Origin: Shewanella sp. Arc9-LZ
GTDB taxonomy: Bacteria; Pseudomonadota; Gammaproteobacteria; Enterobacterales; Shewanellaceae
DNA: 64,000 bases
Assembly: GCF_010092445.1 (NCBI RefSeq)
Contig: NZ_CP048031.1
Coordinates: 4,216,001-4,280,000 of the forward strand
Direction: 5' to 3'
In this document: positions 18,304 through 26,879 of the stretch, one piece after another
Numbering within the stretch: position 1 is the stretch's first letter
Layout of the letters: each line of letters begins with the position of its first letter
Notes under the pieces: model-generated
The model's database searches: none
Seen by the model: the letters and a program-made list of their open reading frames with translations, nothing else
Told to the model about the DNA's origin: nothing
Program-made: the position numbers and the translations under genes

Positions 18304-19209
18304 TTATTTCACTCCATTTAATAACGTCAGCAAACTATCATATAGACTGATTAAGTCTTTGCTTTCATCGTTACCACCTACCGACATCGGTAACACCAAT
18401 ACCGGCAGATTTGCGCGTTCACCTAACCATTTAGCTCCACGTTCATCTTGATATGAAGCGACGATTACCGCCATTACATCGCCTTTTTCAGCACGAGTAA
18501 GTAATGAGGCTAAATGGCTGCTGGTGGGTGCTAAGCCGGGTTTAGGCTCAAGATCTGCCACTTGCTCTATTCCAGTCCAATTAAATAAATAACGGAAGCT
18601 CGAATGATAAGCGATGACCTTTTTACCGGCTAAGTTTTTAGCTTGCTCTTGCCACTGCGGTATTTTAGCCTGCCAACGTTGACTAAAGTCGCTCAATGAC
18701 TGGGCATACTGACTGGCATTTTCTGGATCAACTTCAGTAAGCTTAGCGCTCAAAGCCTGCGCAACGGTCAACATCCGCAAGGGATCTAAATGCAAATGAG
18801 GATTTCCCTTTGCATGCACATCACCCATTGAACGATCTACTTGAGTTAACTTATCCAAGGTATCAATTTGATCTGCTGCAAAAAACAAGCCTTTATCTGT
18901 TGAGTTAACCTGAGGATTAGCAGACTTCATTTGTAACATTGGCAACCAACCAATTTCTAAATCGGCCCCAGCACACACAACTAAATCAGCTTGGCGCATT
19001 TTAGCAATCAAGCTTGGTCTTGCTTGTACTTGATGTGGATCTTGCATCGCTGTGGTGGCCGAATACACCCTCGCATCGGGCGCTAAAGTTTGCACTAATG
19101 CGGCATATTCAGGTTCACATGCAAACACGTTCAGTTCCGCTTTAGCTGTCGCGGTAAACAGCAGCGACATTGAAGCCACTGCTAAAAGCAATTTAGAATT
19201 GATGCGCAC
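18304..19209 (-). CDS. znuA: Zinc ABC transporter substrate-binding protein ZnuA-like
   Basis: 301 residues with a signal peptide (to about residue 24, ATAKA). It is a cluster-9 metal-binding periplasmic protein. Candidate metal ligands are His in DPHQV, GNPHLHLD and AYHSSF. It lacks the long His-rich loop of E. coli ZnuA. Start GTG 19209 follows AGGAG at about seven bases. It overlaps the 3' end of the upstream barrel gene by 17 bp, so the two are translationally linked. Zinc specificity is inferred. Confidence 0.88.
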   Translation of the reverse strand: MRINSKLLLAVASMSLLFTATAKAELNVFACEPEYAALVQTLAPDARVYSATTAMQDPHQVQARPSLIAKMRQADLVVCAGADLEIGWLPMLQMKSANPQVNSTDKGLFFAADQIDTLDKLTQVDRSMGDVHAKGNPHLHLDPLRMLTVAQALSAKLTEVDPENASQYAQSLSDFSQRWQAKIPQWQEQAKNLAGKKVIAYHSSFRYLFNWTGIEQVADLEPKPGLAPTSSHLASLLTRAEKGDVMAVIVASYQDERGAKWLGERANLPVLVLPMSVGGNDESKDLISLYDSLLTLLNGVK

Positions 19210-20389
19210 CGTGAGCTCCTAATGACATGACATATTGTAAAGTAAAGATATTATCATCTTCGAAACCATCGAAATTAGTTCCAGTCTGATGAGTGTATTG
19301 CAAACGCACGGTCGAAAAATGACTGCTATGCCAAGCAAGACTGACTTCAGACTCTTTTAATTTCTGTGGGTCGAGGTGGTCTTCATGGATTTCATTAGTA
19401 TCAATTTGACCGTAACGAATCCCAGCAGACCAACTTGGTGAAAATTGATACACACTACTCACGTACCAACCTTGATGATAGTCATCAGTACTAACGTCCT
19501 CATGATCTGCCTCAAGAATATGTCCAGGATCCATACCAAAAATGTCAGTGACTCTAAAATATTCGCCACTCACGGTTAAGTTTTGATATTTGTAATTACC
19601 ATTAGGTGCCCACTTATAAACAAAGTCAGCTATGTAGGTATTTTCGCCAGTATAAGATGCACTATGGCTGTGTTCAGTGTGTCCTTCCTCATCAACCACT
19701 TCATCTTCATGCTCCTCTTCGGCATAAGCTTGACCATTCTGATTGCGCAAATAGCTCAATCCTAGTTGCCAAGAACTCTCGATACCAATGTCACCACCAA
19801 TCTTGGTTAATGCGGTATACACGCCAACATCATCAAAATCACGCTCTCCTTGCTCATCTGTCGCACGTAAACTTTCACCTTTAAACGCTTCAACGCCCAT
19901 GGTCCAGTAGAGATCTGTTGGGGCCACATAATTTAAACGAATACCATCATCAAAATAATGACCACCTAAAAATGCACGATAGGCCGCTGGACGTTCTGAA
20001 AATGCATCGGTATGTAAATGTTGATTATTTAAATAACCAATATCCGATAAAAATCGACCCGCACGAACCGATAAACCGTAAGGCATCGCTAACGTTTGGA
20101 TAAAGGCTTCTTCTAAATTAAGCTCTGTTTCACCGTCATGAGACTCAACAACTGCGGTCACTTTACCGTAAAACATTTCATCAATATTGGCACTTAATGC
20201 CAACTCAGTTTCGCCTAAACCAAAACCTTCAGCACGCTCAGCTAATGGCCGGTCGCCCGTTTGGTAATAACCATCGAGCACCGCACTAATACTAGGATTA
20301 GTTAAACTAGAATCTTCTGCCATTGCAGAATACGAACTCACAGCACAAGCCAGTGCCAATAACGAAACACGTGTGTTTAACGCAGACAT
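19193..20389 (-). CDS. His/Asp/Glu-rich outer-membrane beta-barrel protein of zinc operon
   Basis: About 398 residues from ATG 20389 (GGAGA just upstream; a longer TTG frame to 20410 has no such site). It has a signal peptide ending SAMA and then an aromatic, alternating beta-barrel sequence with a C-terminal Phe (HQF), as in outer-membrane proteins. A loop around residues 215-240 is packed with Glu, Asp and His (EEEHEDE and EEGHTEHSHS), a plausible metal-gathering loop. It overlaps znuA, so it is probably a zinc-regulated porin-like protein. The family has no name I can give with confidence. It is not a TonB-dependent receptor: too short, and there is no plug domain. Confidence 0.75.
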   Translation of the reverse strand: MSALNTRVSLLALACAVSSYSAMAEDSSLTNPSISAVLDGYYQTGDRPLAERAEGFGLGETELALSANIDEMFYGKVTAVVESHDGETELNLEEAFIQTLAMPYGLSVRAGRFLSDIGYLNNQHLHTDAFSERPAAYRAFLGGHYFDDGIRLNYVAPTDLYWTMGVEAFKGESLRATDEQGERDFDDVGVYTALTKIGGDIGIESSWQLGLSYLRNQNGQAYAEEEHEDEVVDEEGHTEHSHSASYTGENTYIADFVYKWAPNGNYKYQNLTVSGEYFRVTDIFGMDPGHILEADHEDVSTDDYHQGWYVSSVYQFSPSWSAGIRYGQIDTNEIHEDHLDPQKLKESEVSLAWHSSHFSTVRLQYTHQTGTNFDGFEDDNIFTLQYVMSLGAHGAHQF

Positions 20390-20476
20390 AATATCTCCAA
20401 AATACAACAAGTAGCCGCCTATCTGGGTTTAGAATAAACCGACAGATAACGGAAAATAAATCATTACAATGTTGGA

Positions 20477-20773
20477 CTAACGAGATACAGGTGGGGCACG
20501 ACTTTGATAGTAGGCTTGGAATACGCTAAGTAAAAAAGGCAGCGTATAGTGTTGGCGTTCGAACATTTGCTTAGAAACGGCAAAAACTAAATTGGAAGAG
20601 TGAAGCGTTTTATTAAGCTGATGCTGATGGAAACACAAGGTACAATGATTTTGTACACCGTCATCAAGATGTTTAACTGAGTGTGCAGACGCAGCAACAG
20701 ACAACACAATCAAAATGGCACTGAGCCAGATTGCGATAGTTTGTCTTATTTTGATGCGGGAACTCACCAGCAC
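20477..20773 (-). CDS. Small zinc-uptake chaperone-like protein
   Basis: 98 residues with an N-terminal hydrophobic segment (about 13-30) that could be a signal peptide or anchor. A His/Cys cluster HCTLCFHQHQ follows at about 42-51. Small proteins of this kind are annotated as zinc chaperones of ABC zinc uptake systems in Shewanella and Vibrio. It leads the zinc operon, 87 bp before the barrel gene. Start is uncertain: GTG 20773, or GTG 20767 with better spacing to GGAG. I found no clear Zur box upstream. Confidence 0.65.
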   Translation of the reverse strand: MLVSSRIKIRQTIAIWLSAILIVLSVAASAHSVKHLDDGVQNHCTLCFHQHQLNKTLHSSNLVFAVSKQMFERQHYTLPFLLSVFQAYYQSRAPPVSR

Positions 20774-21020
20774 AACTCCATCAGGTTAATAAAAGTGAGC
20801 GTTAGTGTAAAAGACCGTAGCTGAAAAGCAACCCTTAGATTGTGACAATTCATGACAACCCATTCACAACGACGCTCATTAGCAACTAATATTAACCACT
20901 ACTAATAACAACTACCAATAACAACTAATAGGTGACTAAGTCGTTATTTTTAAGATAGCCTTAAGCTATGACCCATACCATAACGAATGTGTAAAACATC
21001 ATCATTACAGGACAAACACC

Positions 21021-21146
21021 ATGGCACAATTTATTAAAGAAAACATTGGCATCATTTTAGTCATGATCATTGTTGGGGTTGTCGTGTTAGGCGGGATTTA
21101 CTATGTTGAAGCATCACTAGAAAGCCAAGTTATTGAAGTTAATTAA
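21021..21146 (+). CDS. 41-residue membrane protein
   Basis: A short frame with ATG 21021 preceded by AGGA at eight bases. It encodes 41 residues: a short amphipathic start (MAQFIKEN), one strong membrane helix of about 20 residues rich in Ile/Val/Gly, and a short acidic tail ending VIEVN. It is convergent with the zinc-ribbon membrane protein gene five bases away. No family recognised. Good Shine-Dalgarno and helix make it plausible. Confidence 0.55.
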   Translation: MAQFIKENIGIILVMIIVGVVVLGGIYYVEASLESQVIEVN

Positions 21147-21151
21147 CAAGC

Positions 21152-21481
21152 TTATTTCGCACTAGTCTCTGCACTAGGATCATTTTCAGGTGCTTCAATC
21201 AGCTGTAAATGGTCCATAATATGCGACAAACCAACCATAATAACGGCCAAAATAATCAATGGAGTAGTGATAACGGTTACACCCTCAACAAAATAACCTA
21301 CTGCAGCAGCAACAACCCCACCATAGAAACCTACTATTTTAACAACTGATAAATATTTATTATGCCCAAGCCATGCTGCACAATGAGGGCATTGAACTTC
21401 TACGGACAAACCTTTCCCGCGACTGTCTTTCACCTTCGCAATTGAAAAAGATTTATAGCAATGAGCACATTGCAGCGACAT
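21152..21481 (-). CDS. Zinc-ribbon membrane protein, uncharacterised
   Basis: 109 residues. The N-terminus has two CxxC knuckles, CAHC and CPHC about 25 residues apart, forming a zinc ribbon. Two membrane segments follow (about 47-65 and 70-88) and the tail is acidic and polar. No enzymatic motif. The zinc ribbon probably faces the cytoplasm. It lies beside the zinc-uptake operon but on its own transcript, so a link to zinc is only suggestive. Confidence 0.7.
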   Translation of the reverse strand: MSLQCAHCYKSFSIAKVKDSRGKGLSVEVQCPHCAAWLGHNKYLSVVKIVGFYGGVVAAAVGYFVEGVTVITTPLIILAVIMVGLSHIMDHLQLIEAPENDPSAETSAK

Positions 21482-21604
21482 GATAATTTCCTCAGTTCAA
21501 TAATGGCGGCAGTGTAACAAATTAACCAACCAATTACTGTACTTGGCTCCTATAGGATTTTTCCACTATCATAGCCGCAACTCAGAGCCAAAGGACCACT
21601 TTCC

Positions 21605-23248
21605 ATGCTACGGATTTTACTTACGTTATTATTATTCACCTCGGCAGTGTTTATGACGCCATCTCTTCGTGCAGAACAAGATGCAGTGGTACCGATTGTT
21701 GCCACTAGCCAGCTAACCGATACCCAGACTCAAATAAGTCGCTTACAACAAACGATCGAGCAAGATACCAAGTTACTATTTAAAGCAAAAGGTGAACTAC
21801 GTGCATTTACTGAATATCGCATTAAAAACAAATCGTCTGAATTACGCGACATAATTGGTCAACTCATTGCAACACCCGACGCTGACCAGCAATATCTAGT
21901 CACTTTAGTGCAAAGCCAAATGGCCTTTTTAGAGAATGTCAGTGCATACTTAAACGACCACATTATGACCATGCGTCTTGGATTAAGCCAAGATGATGAC
22001 AATAAGAGCATCTTAGCCATTTCACAACGCGAATTTGAACGCGACCATTATCTCAAGGCACAATTAACCACTCTGCAGTGGGCAGAAACACTGAATATAG
22101 ATGTGAGTGTCCAAAAGCAAAAATTGACCGAGTTTATGCTCAATAGAGCCGATCAGTTCGATAGTTTAGTGCATTACACTCAAGATGAATTACAAAAAGC
22201 CGTTGCAGAAGCCGCTGATGCAGGTGCAGATATCACCAGCGAACAAAAAGCTGATGTGGTGGCACTAAAAGAACGCTTGGAGCAAAGCAGCTCTAGCTTA
22301 GCGGTTTCAGCGGGAATACTCGAAACATTAGGCCAGAACGTGGCACCATTTAAACAAACATTGTTTAGTGTTTCTGGTGATATCACCCAAGATGTATTGA
22401 ATTTTAGCGTCGCGTCTAACCTGCTACAGGGTTGGGGTAAAGTCATTAAAGATCAGACGATTAATAATGGGCCCAGTTTAACCTTTAAGATTTTAGTGTT
22501 TCTATTCATATTATTTGCCGCAAGTTTAGTCGCCAAAATTGTCACTCAAATTATCTCTAAAACGGTACGAGCATCAAAATTACAATTTAGCCAATTACTG
22601 CAAGACTTCTTTATATCTTTGTCCAGTAAACTAGTGTTTGCCCTAGGATTATTGATAGCCTTATCACAGCTCGGATTTGAGCTTGGGCCGTTACTCGCAG
22701 GTTTTGGTATTGCGGGAGTCATTATTGGTTTTGCACTGCAAGATACCCTGTCTAACTTCGCCTCTGGCATGATGATCTTAATCTACCGCCCATTTGATGT
22801 CGGCGACTTAATCAATGCCGCTAATGTTACCGGTCGCGTCAGCCACATGAGCCTAGTATCAACAACAATCAAAACGCTAGATAACCAACGTCTTATTGTT
22901 CCAAACAATAAAATCTGGGGCGATACCATTAACAACATCACCGCAGAGCATCAGCGTCGGGTAGACATGACCTTTGGCATTAGCTACAGCGACAATGTTG
23001 AACATGCAGAAACCATATTAAAAAGTATTGTAGAACAACATCCTAAGGTGCAAGCGCATCCAGAACCGATAGTCAAACTCCACACATTGGGCGAATCGTC
23101 AGTCGACTTTATTGTAAGGCCTTGGGTTAAACCCGATGATTACTGGGAAGTATACTGGGACATTACTCGCGCAGTGAAAATACGCTTTGATGCGGAAGGC
23201 ATTAGTATTCCGTTCCCGCAACGCGATGTACACATATATCAAAAGTAA
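21605..23248 (+). CDS. MscS-family mechanosensitive ion channel
   Basis: 547 residues: signal peptide (to about 23), a periplasmic helical and coiled-coil region (about 30-270), several membrane helices, and the conserved MscS pore and beta domain (FGIAGVIIGFALQDTLSNFASGMMILIYR split by small residues, then RPFDVGD). It should open on membrane tension and release solutes during hypo-osmotic shock. The long periplasmic N-terminus places it with larger MscS relatives rather than MscS itself. It ends at an 18-bp-stem terminator. Confidence 0.9.
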   Translation: MLRILLTLLLFTSAVFMTPSLRAEQDAVVPIVATSQLTDTQTQISRLQQTIEQDTKLLFKAKGELRAFTEYRIKNKSSELRDIIGQLIATPDADQQYLVTLVQSQMAFLENVSAYLNDHIMTMRLGLSQDDDNKSILAISQREFERDHYLKAQLTTLQWAETLNIDVSVQKQKLTEFMLNRADQFDSLVHYTQDELQKAVAEAADAGADITSEQKADVVALKERLEQSSSSLAVSAGILETLGQNVAPFKQTLFSVSGDITQDVLNFSVASNLLQGWGKVIKDQTINNGPSLTFKILVFLFILFAASLVAKIVTQIISKTVRASKLQFSQLLQDFFISLSSKLVFALGLLIALSQLGFELGPLLAGFGIAGVIIGFALQDTLSNFASGMMILIYRPFDVGDLINAANVTGRVSHMSLVSTTIKTLDNQRLIVPNNKIWGDTINNITAEHQRRVDMTFGISYSDNVEHAETILKSIVEQHPKVQAHPEPIVKLHTLGESSVDFIVRPWVKPDDYWEVYWDITRAVKIRFDAEGISIPFPQRDVHIYQK

Positions 23249-23262
23249 GCTTTGCGCTTAAC

Positions 23263-23301
23263 AATAAAAAGGCTCAAGTCATCGACTTGAGCCTTTTTAT
23301 T
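23263..23301. terminator. Bidirectional terminator after mscS-like gene
   Basis: A perfect 18-bp stem (AATAAAAAGGCTCAAGTC and complement) with a 3-nt loop, with A and T tracts on either side. It serves the converging MscS and MaoC-like genes. Confidence 0.93.
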
Positions 23302-23329
23302 AATAGATAAAGTTAGCTAACCAAAGGGC

Positions 23330-24163
23330 TTATAAATAAGTGATGCTGCCCTGTAAATGCGGTCGGCGGCCTTTAACATCACGCATTTCAAAACGTTTAC
23401 CATTTTCAATACTTTCAAACGCAAACGTCACTTCAGACGGCATAAATACTGGCAGTTTAAATTCAACATCAACTTGAAATGGTCGATCGCCAACAAACGT
23501 CATTAACTGAGACATCACCCGCGCTTTAGACCACATTCCATGCGCTAACACTCGCTCAAAACCAAAGCGTTTTGACAACAATGGATGTAAATGGATCAAG
23601 TTATAATCGCCAGAAGCTTTAGCATAGCGACGGCCTAAATCATCGGTTAAGCGCCATTGTTGAACGTTTTCCCATACCATACCTGATGCTTTAGGTGGAC
23701 GAGCACGACGACCTGCAGACTCTATACGATATAAGTAAGTTGATAGCGCTTGCCAAACTAACTCTTCACCGACAAACACTTTAGACACCAAATCAAACTC
23801 AAGCCCAGCATCGGTCGTGCGACTTGTGGCTAACTCACACTGTACGATTAAGGTTTCATCTGCTCGCACTGGGCGTAATACACTAATACTATTTTTTAAA
23901 TGGAGCATGCCAAGTAACGGAAATGTCACCGCTTTATGCGTAAAAATCATCGCATGTAAACGAAACGCCCAAACATACAAATACGTTGGCGGTAAAGTCA
24001 TACCGTCATATTCAAAACTGCACACAGCAGCATATTGGCTAATTTTATCTTGCGACAACACCACATTCGACGCTTGTACATAAATATTCGGAAGCGGTTG
24101 TTGGTTCCATCCCGGTTTACGTCCAAACAGGATTTTGCGATACAAAGACAAAAGCGAAGGCAT
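23330..24163 (-). CDS. MaoC-like hotdog dehydratase, double-domain
   Basis: About 277 residues from ATG 24163 (MPSLLSLYRK). The frame extends to 24238, but no start there has a clear ribosome site, so the start is unsure. The C-terminal half carries the hydratase-2 motif YAKASGDYNLIHLHP with Asp and His for catalysis and the FGFERVLAHGMW segment. The N-terminal half looks like a second hotdog domain. It probably hydrates or dehydrates enoyl/3-hydroxyacyl-CoA or ACP substrates. The substrate is unknown. Confidence 0.78.
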   Translation of the reverse strand: MPSLLSLYRKILFGRKPGWNQQPLPNIYVQASNVVLSQDKISQYAAVCSFEYDGMTLPPTYLYVWAFRLHAMIFTHKAVTFPLLGMLHLKNSISVLRPVRADETLIVQCELATSRTTDAGLEFDLVSKVFVGEELVWQALSTYLYRIESAGRRARPPKASGMVWENVQQWRLTDDLGRRYAKASGDYNLIHLHPLLSKRFGFERVLAHGMWSKARVMSQLMTFVGDRPFQVDVEFKLPVFMPSEVTFAFESIENGKRFEMRDVKGRRPHLQGSITYL

Positions 24164-24464
24164 CGCTTTTAATTCGATAGCGTAGTCGTGACTCAAAATG
24201 TTGTACCCTAGGTAGGCAGCAAAAAGCATGTGCTGCAAAACGGTTAATAGATGATTATACCTTAGACTCCTGCCGTTGCTAAACCGCTAATTACTTTTTG
24301 CGTTTAAAACAGTATGTCGCGACAACATATATTGATGCCATCAACTCACAAACTCTCGACACAATGGTTGTGACGACTCGCTTACTACAACTAATTTACC
24401 TTTACCTTTTTCAATCCAAAATGAGATAATTATCCGACTTAACTGACCTAACGCAGCCGATACA

Positions 24465-25238
24465 GTGCAAGACAAAAACTTTGATAAACTCAGCCAAAAA
24501 TTTGCCCAAAATATTTACGGTACCACTAAAGGTGAAATCCGTGCTGCTGTATTATGGCGCGACTTAGTTCCGGCTTTAGCCAGCCTTGGCAAACCAAGAT
24601 TACGTATTTTAGATGCCGGTGGCGGTTTTGGTTATTTGAGTCAAAAACTGGCAGCTTTAGGCCATGATGTCGTGCTATGTGATATTTCTGAGCAAATGCT
24701 TGCCCTAGCACAGCAACAGATTGAAGCGGCAAATACAGCATTATCGATACAGTTAATCCACAGCCCAATACAAGCATTAACCGTTGAAGAGTATGGTCAA
24801 TTTGATGTCATTCTCTGCCATGCGGTAGCTGAATGGTTAATTGATGCCCGCAGCACCTTGCAAGGTTTACTGGCATTATTAAAGCCTAATGGTTTATTTT
24901 CTCTGATGTTTTTTAATAAAGAAGCTTTACGGTTTCATAGCTTAATATCAGGTAATTTTGACTATGTTAACCGTGATTTCAACGTCAAAAAGAAGGTCGG
25001 ATTAACCCCGACCCACCCGCTGTATATTGAAGATGTCCGCACTTGGTTTAGCCAATGGCAACTGTCGATGGTGAGTCAGTCGGGCGTAAGAGTTATCAAT
25101 GACTACTTGAAACATAATCTGCCACCTGGCTTTGATAAACATCAACTGATTGAGATGGAGTTGGCTTATTCTCAACAAGAACCTTATTTGTCGCTTGGGC
25201 GCTACATTCACTTTGTAGGCCAATCGACTTCACAATAA
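24465..25238 (+). CDS. cmoM: tRNA 5-carboxymethoxyuridine methyltransferase CmoM
   Basis: 257 residues, closely like E. coli CmoM (SmtA). The N-terminus is MQDKNFDKLSQKFAQNIYGT and is followed by the SAM site LDAGGGFGYLSQ. Further motifs are LCHAVAEWL and FFNKEALRFHSLISGNFDYV. It methylates the cmo5U34 wobble base of tRNAs to mcmo5U using SAM, in the cytoplasm. The start is GTG 24465. It stands alone, divergent from the MaoC-like gene. Confidence 0.93.
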   Translation: MQDKNFDKLSQKFAQNIYGTTKGEIRAAVLWRDLVPALASLGKPRLRILDAGGGFGYLSQKLAALGHDVVLCDISEQMLALAQQQIEAANTALSIQLIHSPIQALTVEEYGQFDVILCHAVAEWLIDARSTLQGLLALLKPNGLFSLMFFNKEALRFHSLISGNFDYVNRDFNVKKKVGLTPTHPLYIEDVRTWFSQWQLSMVSQSGVRVINDYLKHNLPPGFDKHQLIEMELAYSQQEPYLSLGRYIHFVGQSTSQ

Positions 25239-25256
25239 ACTCAGGCTTTAGTATCT

Positions 25257-25309
25257 TATTTTCAACAACTTATTTTCAATAACTTACTTTCAATAACTTA
25301 CCTTTCGAA
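25257..25309. repeat. Short imperfect tandem repeat
   Basis: TTTTCAAYAACTTA-like units of about 13-14 bp occur about four times between cmoM and the convergent TraB/GumN gene. No hairpin terminator is visible here. Confidence 0.55.
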
Positions 25310-25329
25310 TAACTGGCACCACATCGACA

Positions 25330-26238
25330 TTAACACTGTAAAAAGCTACAGCGAGTAATCGTTGCTCCTTGCTGTTTTAGTAGGTCAGGAATAGCTTGCT
25401 GTCCGACAATATGGCCAGCGCCCACCACGATAAATAATTGTTTGTGGGTTTTACTTTGTAACAACTGGATGATTTTTTGCGCCATCGTGTGATTACGTTG
25501 CCACAACAGCTTTTCGAGTAATTCATCAGCATCGCCCGCTTGCGATTCCATAATTTTTGCTAGAGCATTACTATCGCCTTGGCGCCAAGCGTAGATTAAA
25601 TCAAGCATTTCAGCATCGCTAGCGTTAATCGAATCATCTAGCATTTGCAGCTGAGTCGCAGTTGAAAATGATGAAATTAATTCGAATTGAAACTGAATGC
25701 TTTCCAGCTCAACCAAAGCTTTACCACTGCGATTTGCCATAAAATAAGCGTCGACACCCTGTTCTGCGCTGTAACCTAATTGCCCAAAACGCCCCATGCT
25801 AATTTGCGCTGACTGCAACCAAGGTGCATACGGAGCCAGTGCTTGGCATAAGGTTTGATGACTTTGACAATACTCTTGCCGAGTCGCATTAACGTCTGCG
25901 GCAATATCTGCCGACAAACCACCATATTGTTGCAATAACGCCCCAGTATCGCCTTGGCTAATATCAGCTTCAACGACCAACGCATCCGATTGTTTAAATG
26001 CTGATTCAATATGTTGTGCTAATGGGTAAAAGTCTTGCCGACCAATATGAATGGAGCCCAATAAATACGCTTGCTGTTGCTGATACTCTATTTTATAGAA
26101 TACCGGTGAATCCAACGCAGCTGCCGATGTCGATGTAAAACACAGCAGTAATGCAACTAAACCGTAGCAATTTCGTTGTAAGCGACCATAAATCAAATTG
26201 ATATTGAAAATAAGCCGACTTTCTCTTGTTGCCTGCAT
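25330..26238 (-). CDS. TraB/GumN family protein
   Basis: 302 residues. A hydrophobic segment near 25-42 after a basic N-terminus fits a signal peptide or anchor. Family motifs are present in order: AYLLGSIHIGRQDFYPL, ALVVEADIS and, near the C-terminus, LFIVVGAGHIVGQQ. TraB/GumN proteins are putative metallo-hydrolases related to the Tiki fold. The conserved GSIHIG and GAGHIVG histidines support metal binding. Start follows AAGGAG. The substrate is unknown. Confidence 0.85.
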   Translation of the reverse strand: MQATRESRLIFNINLIYGRLQRNCYGLVALLLCFTSTSAAALDSPVFYKIEYQQQQAYLLGSIHIGRQDFYPLAQHIESAFKQSDALVVEADISQGDTGALLQQYGGLSADIAADVNATRQEYCQSHQTLCQALAPYAPWLQSAQISMGRFGQLGYSAEQGVDAYFMANRSGKALVELESIQFQFELISSFSTATQLQMLDDSINASDAEMLDLIYAWRQGDSNALAKIMESQAGDADELLEKLLWQRNHTMAQKIIQLLQSKTHKQLFIVVGAGHIVGQQAIPDLLKQQGATITRCSFLQC

Positions 26239-26290
26239 ACCAGCTCCTTATAATTAACGTTATTCTTTGCACATGCACTATGAGGCAATT

Positions 26291-26599
26291 ATGCCGTACA
26301 CCAATGTTTTTCTACAAATAAAAGAAAACCTGCAAGTCGCCTATAGACAAGCCATTGATTCAGATGCTCGCCTCGATGAGTTACGTAAAGAAGGCCACGG
26401 TAAGTTTGTGGCGATTTTTACGGAAGATCAAGGTTTTACAACTAGTAGTAATCGTTTCTTACCTTATGTACAAGAAATGGTTGCAGAATTTGATGCGATG
26501 CAGAACAGCACTCATGTTGCACCAGAGACACTTGAAGCCTTTGTCAAAAAGCTTGCGGCCTTACTACAAACACTACAAGTATTTAAACTCGCCAAGTAA
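26291..26599 (+). CDS. Conserved small hypothetical protein
   Basis: About 102 residues from ATG 26291 (GAGG five bases upstream; an upstream start at 26267 lacks one). Soluble, mostly helical, starting MPYTNVFLQIKENLQ and ending in LQVFKLAK, with no motif I recognise. It is divergent from the TraB/GumN gene and followed by the palindromic element at 26616. Coding is supported by the ribosome site and normal codon use. Confidence 0.6.
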   Translation: MPYTNVFLQIKENLQVAYRQAIDSDARLDELRKEGHGKFVAIFTEDQGFTTSSNRFLPYVQEMVAEFDAMQNSTHVAPETLEAFVKKLAALLQTLQVFKLAK

Positions 26600-26615
26600 T
26601 CGCTATGCTCGCAGG

Positions 26616-26747
26616 GTCTGTTGATCTTTCTAAGTTGTTTTTGCAGCGAATTGTTAGTCATTTATATAAGGCAGAGGCTTTGTAGTGTAGTTATGCTACA
26701 CAAAGAGCCGATAACGCAGTAGAAATGACTAACAAAGATCAACAGAC
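26616..26747. repeat. 132-bp palindromic MITE-like element
   Basis: Terminal inverted repeats of 14 bp are perfect (GTCTGTTGATCTTT at 26616-26629, its complement at 26734-26747). A second perfect pair of 13 bp lies inside (26651-26663 with 26723-26735). The middle (about 26671-26713) folds as an imperfect hairpin around TTAT. The left arm has about 21 extra bases, so the whole is one long imperfect hairpin with a bulge. No coding frame. Target duplication not evident. Confidence 0.7.
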
Positions 26748-26879
26748 ACTAATACTTTCTTATTAGGAGCTTTCCATCATATGACATAATCTTGTCATAT
26801 TTTCGCAATAGACTTGTCTCTCATTGGTAACAATACCGAACGCGATGCCGTTAGGTAATTAATTGAATGAGACCTACAG

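Noticed and set aside
20774..21020. Zur box upstream of the zinc operon
   Set aside because: I looked for a TGTTATAATATAACA-like dyad on both strands and saw none; only loose CAACTAATAA-type repeats are present.
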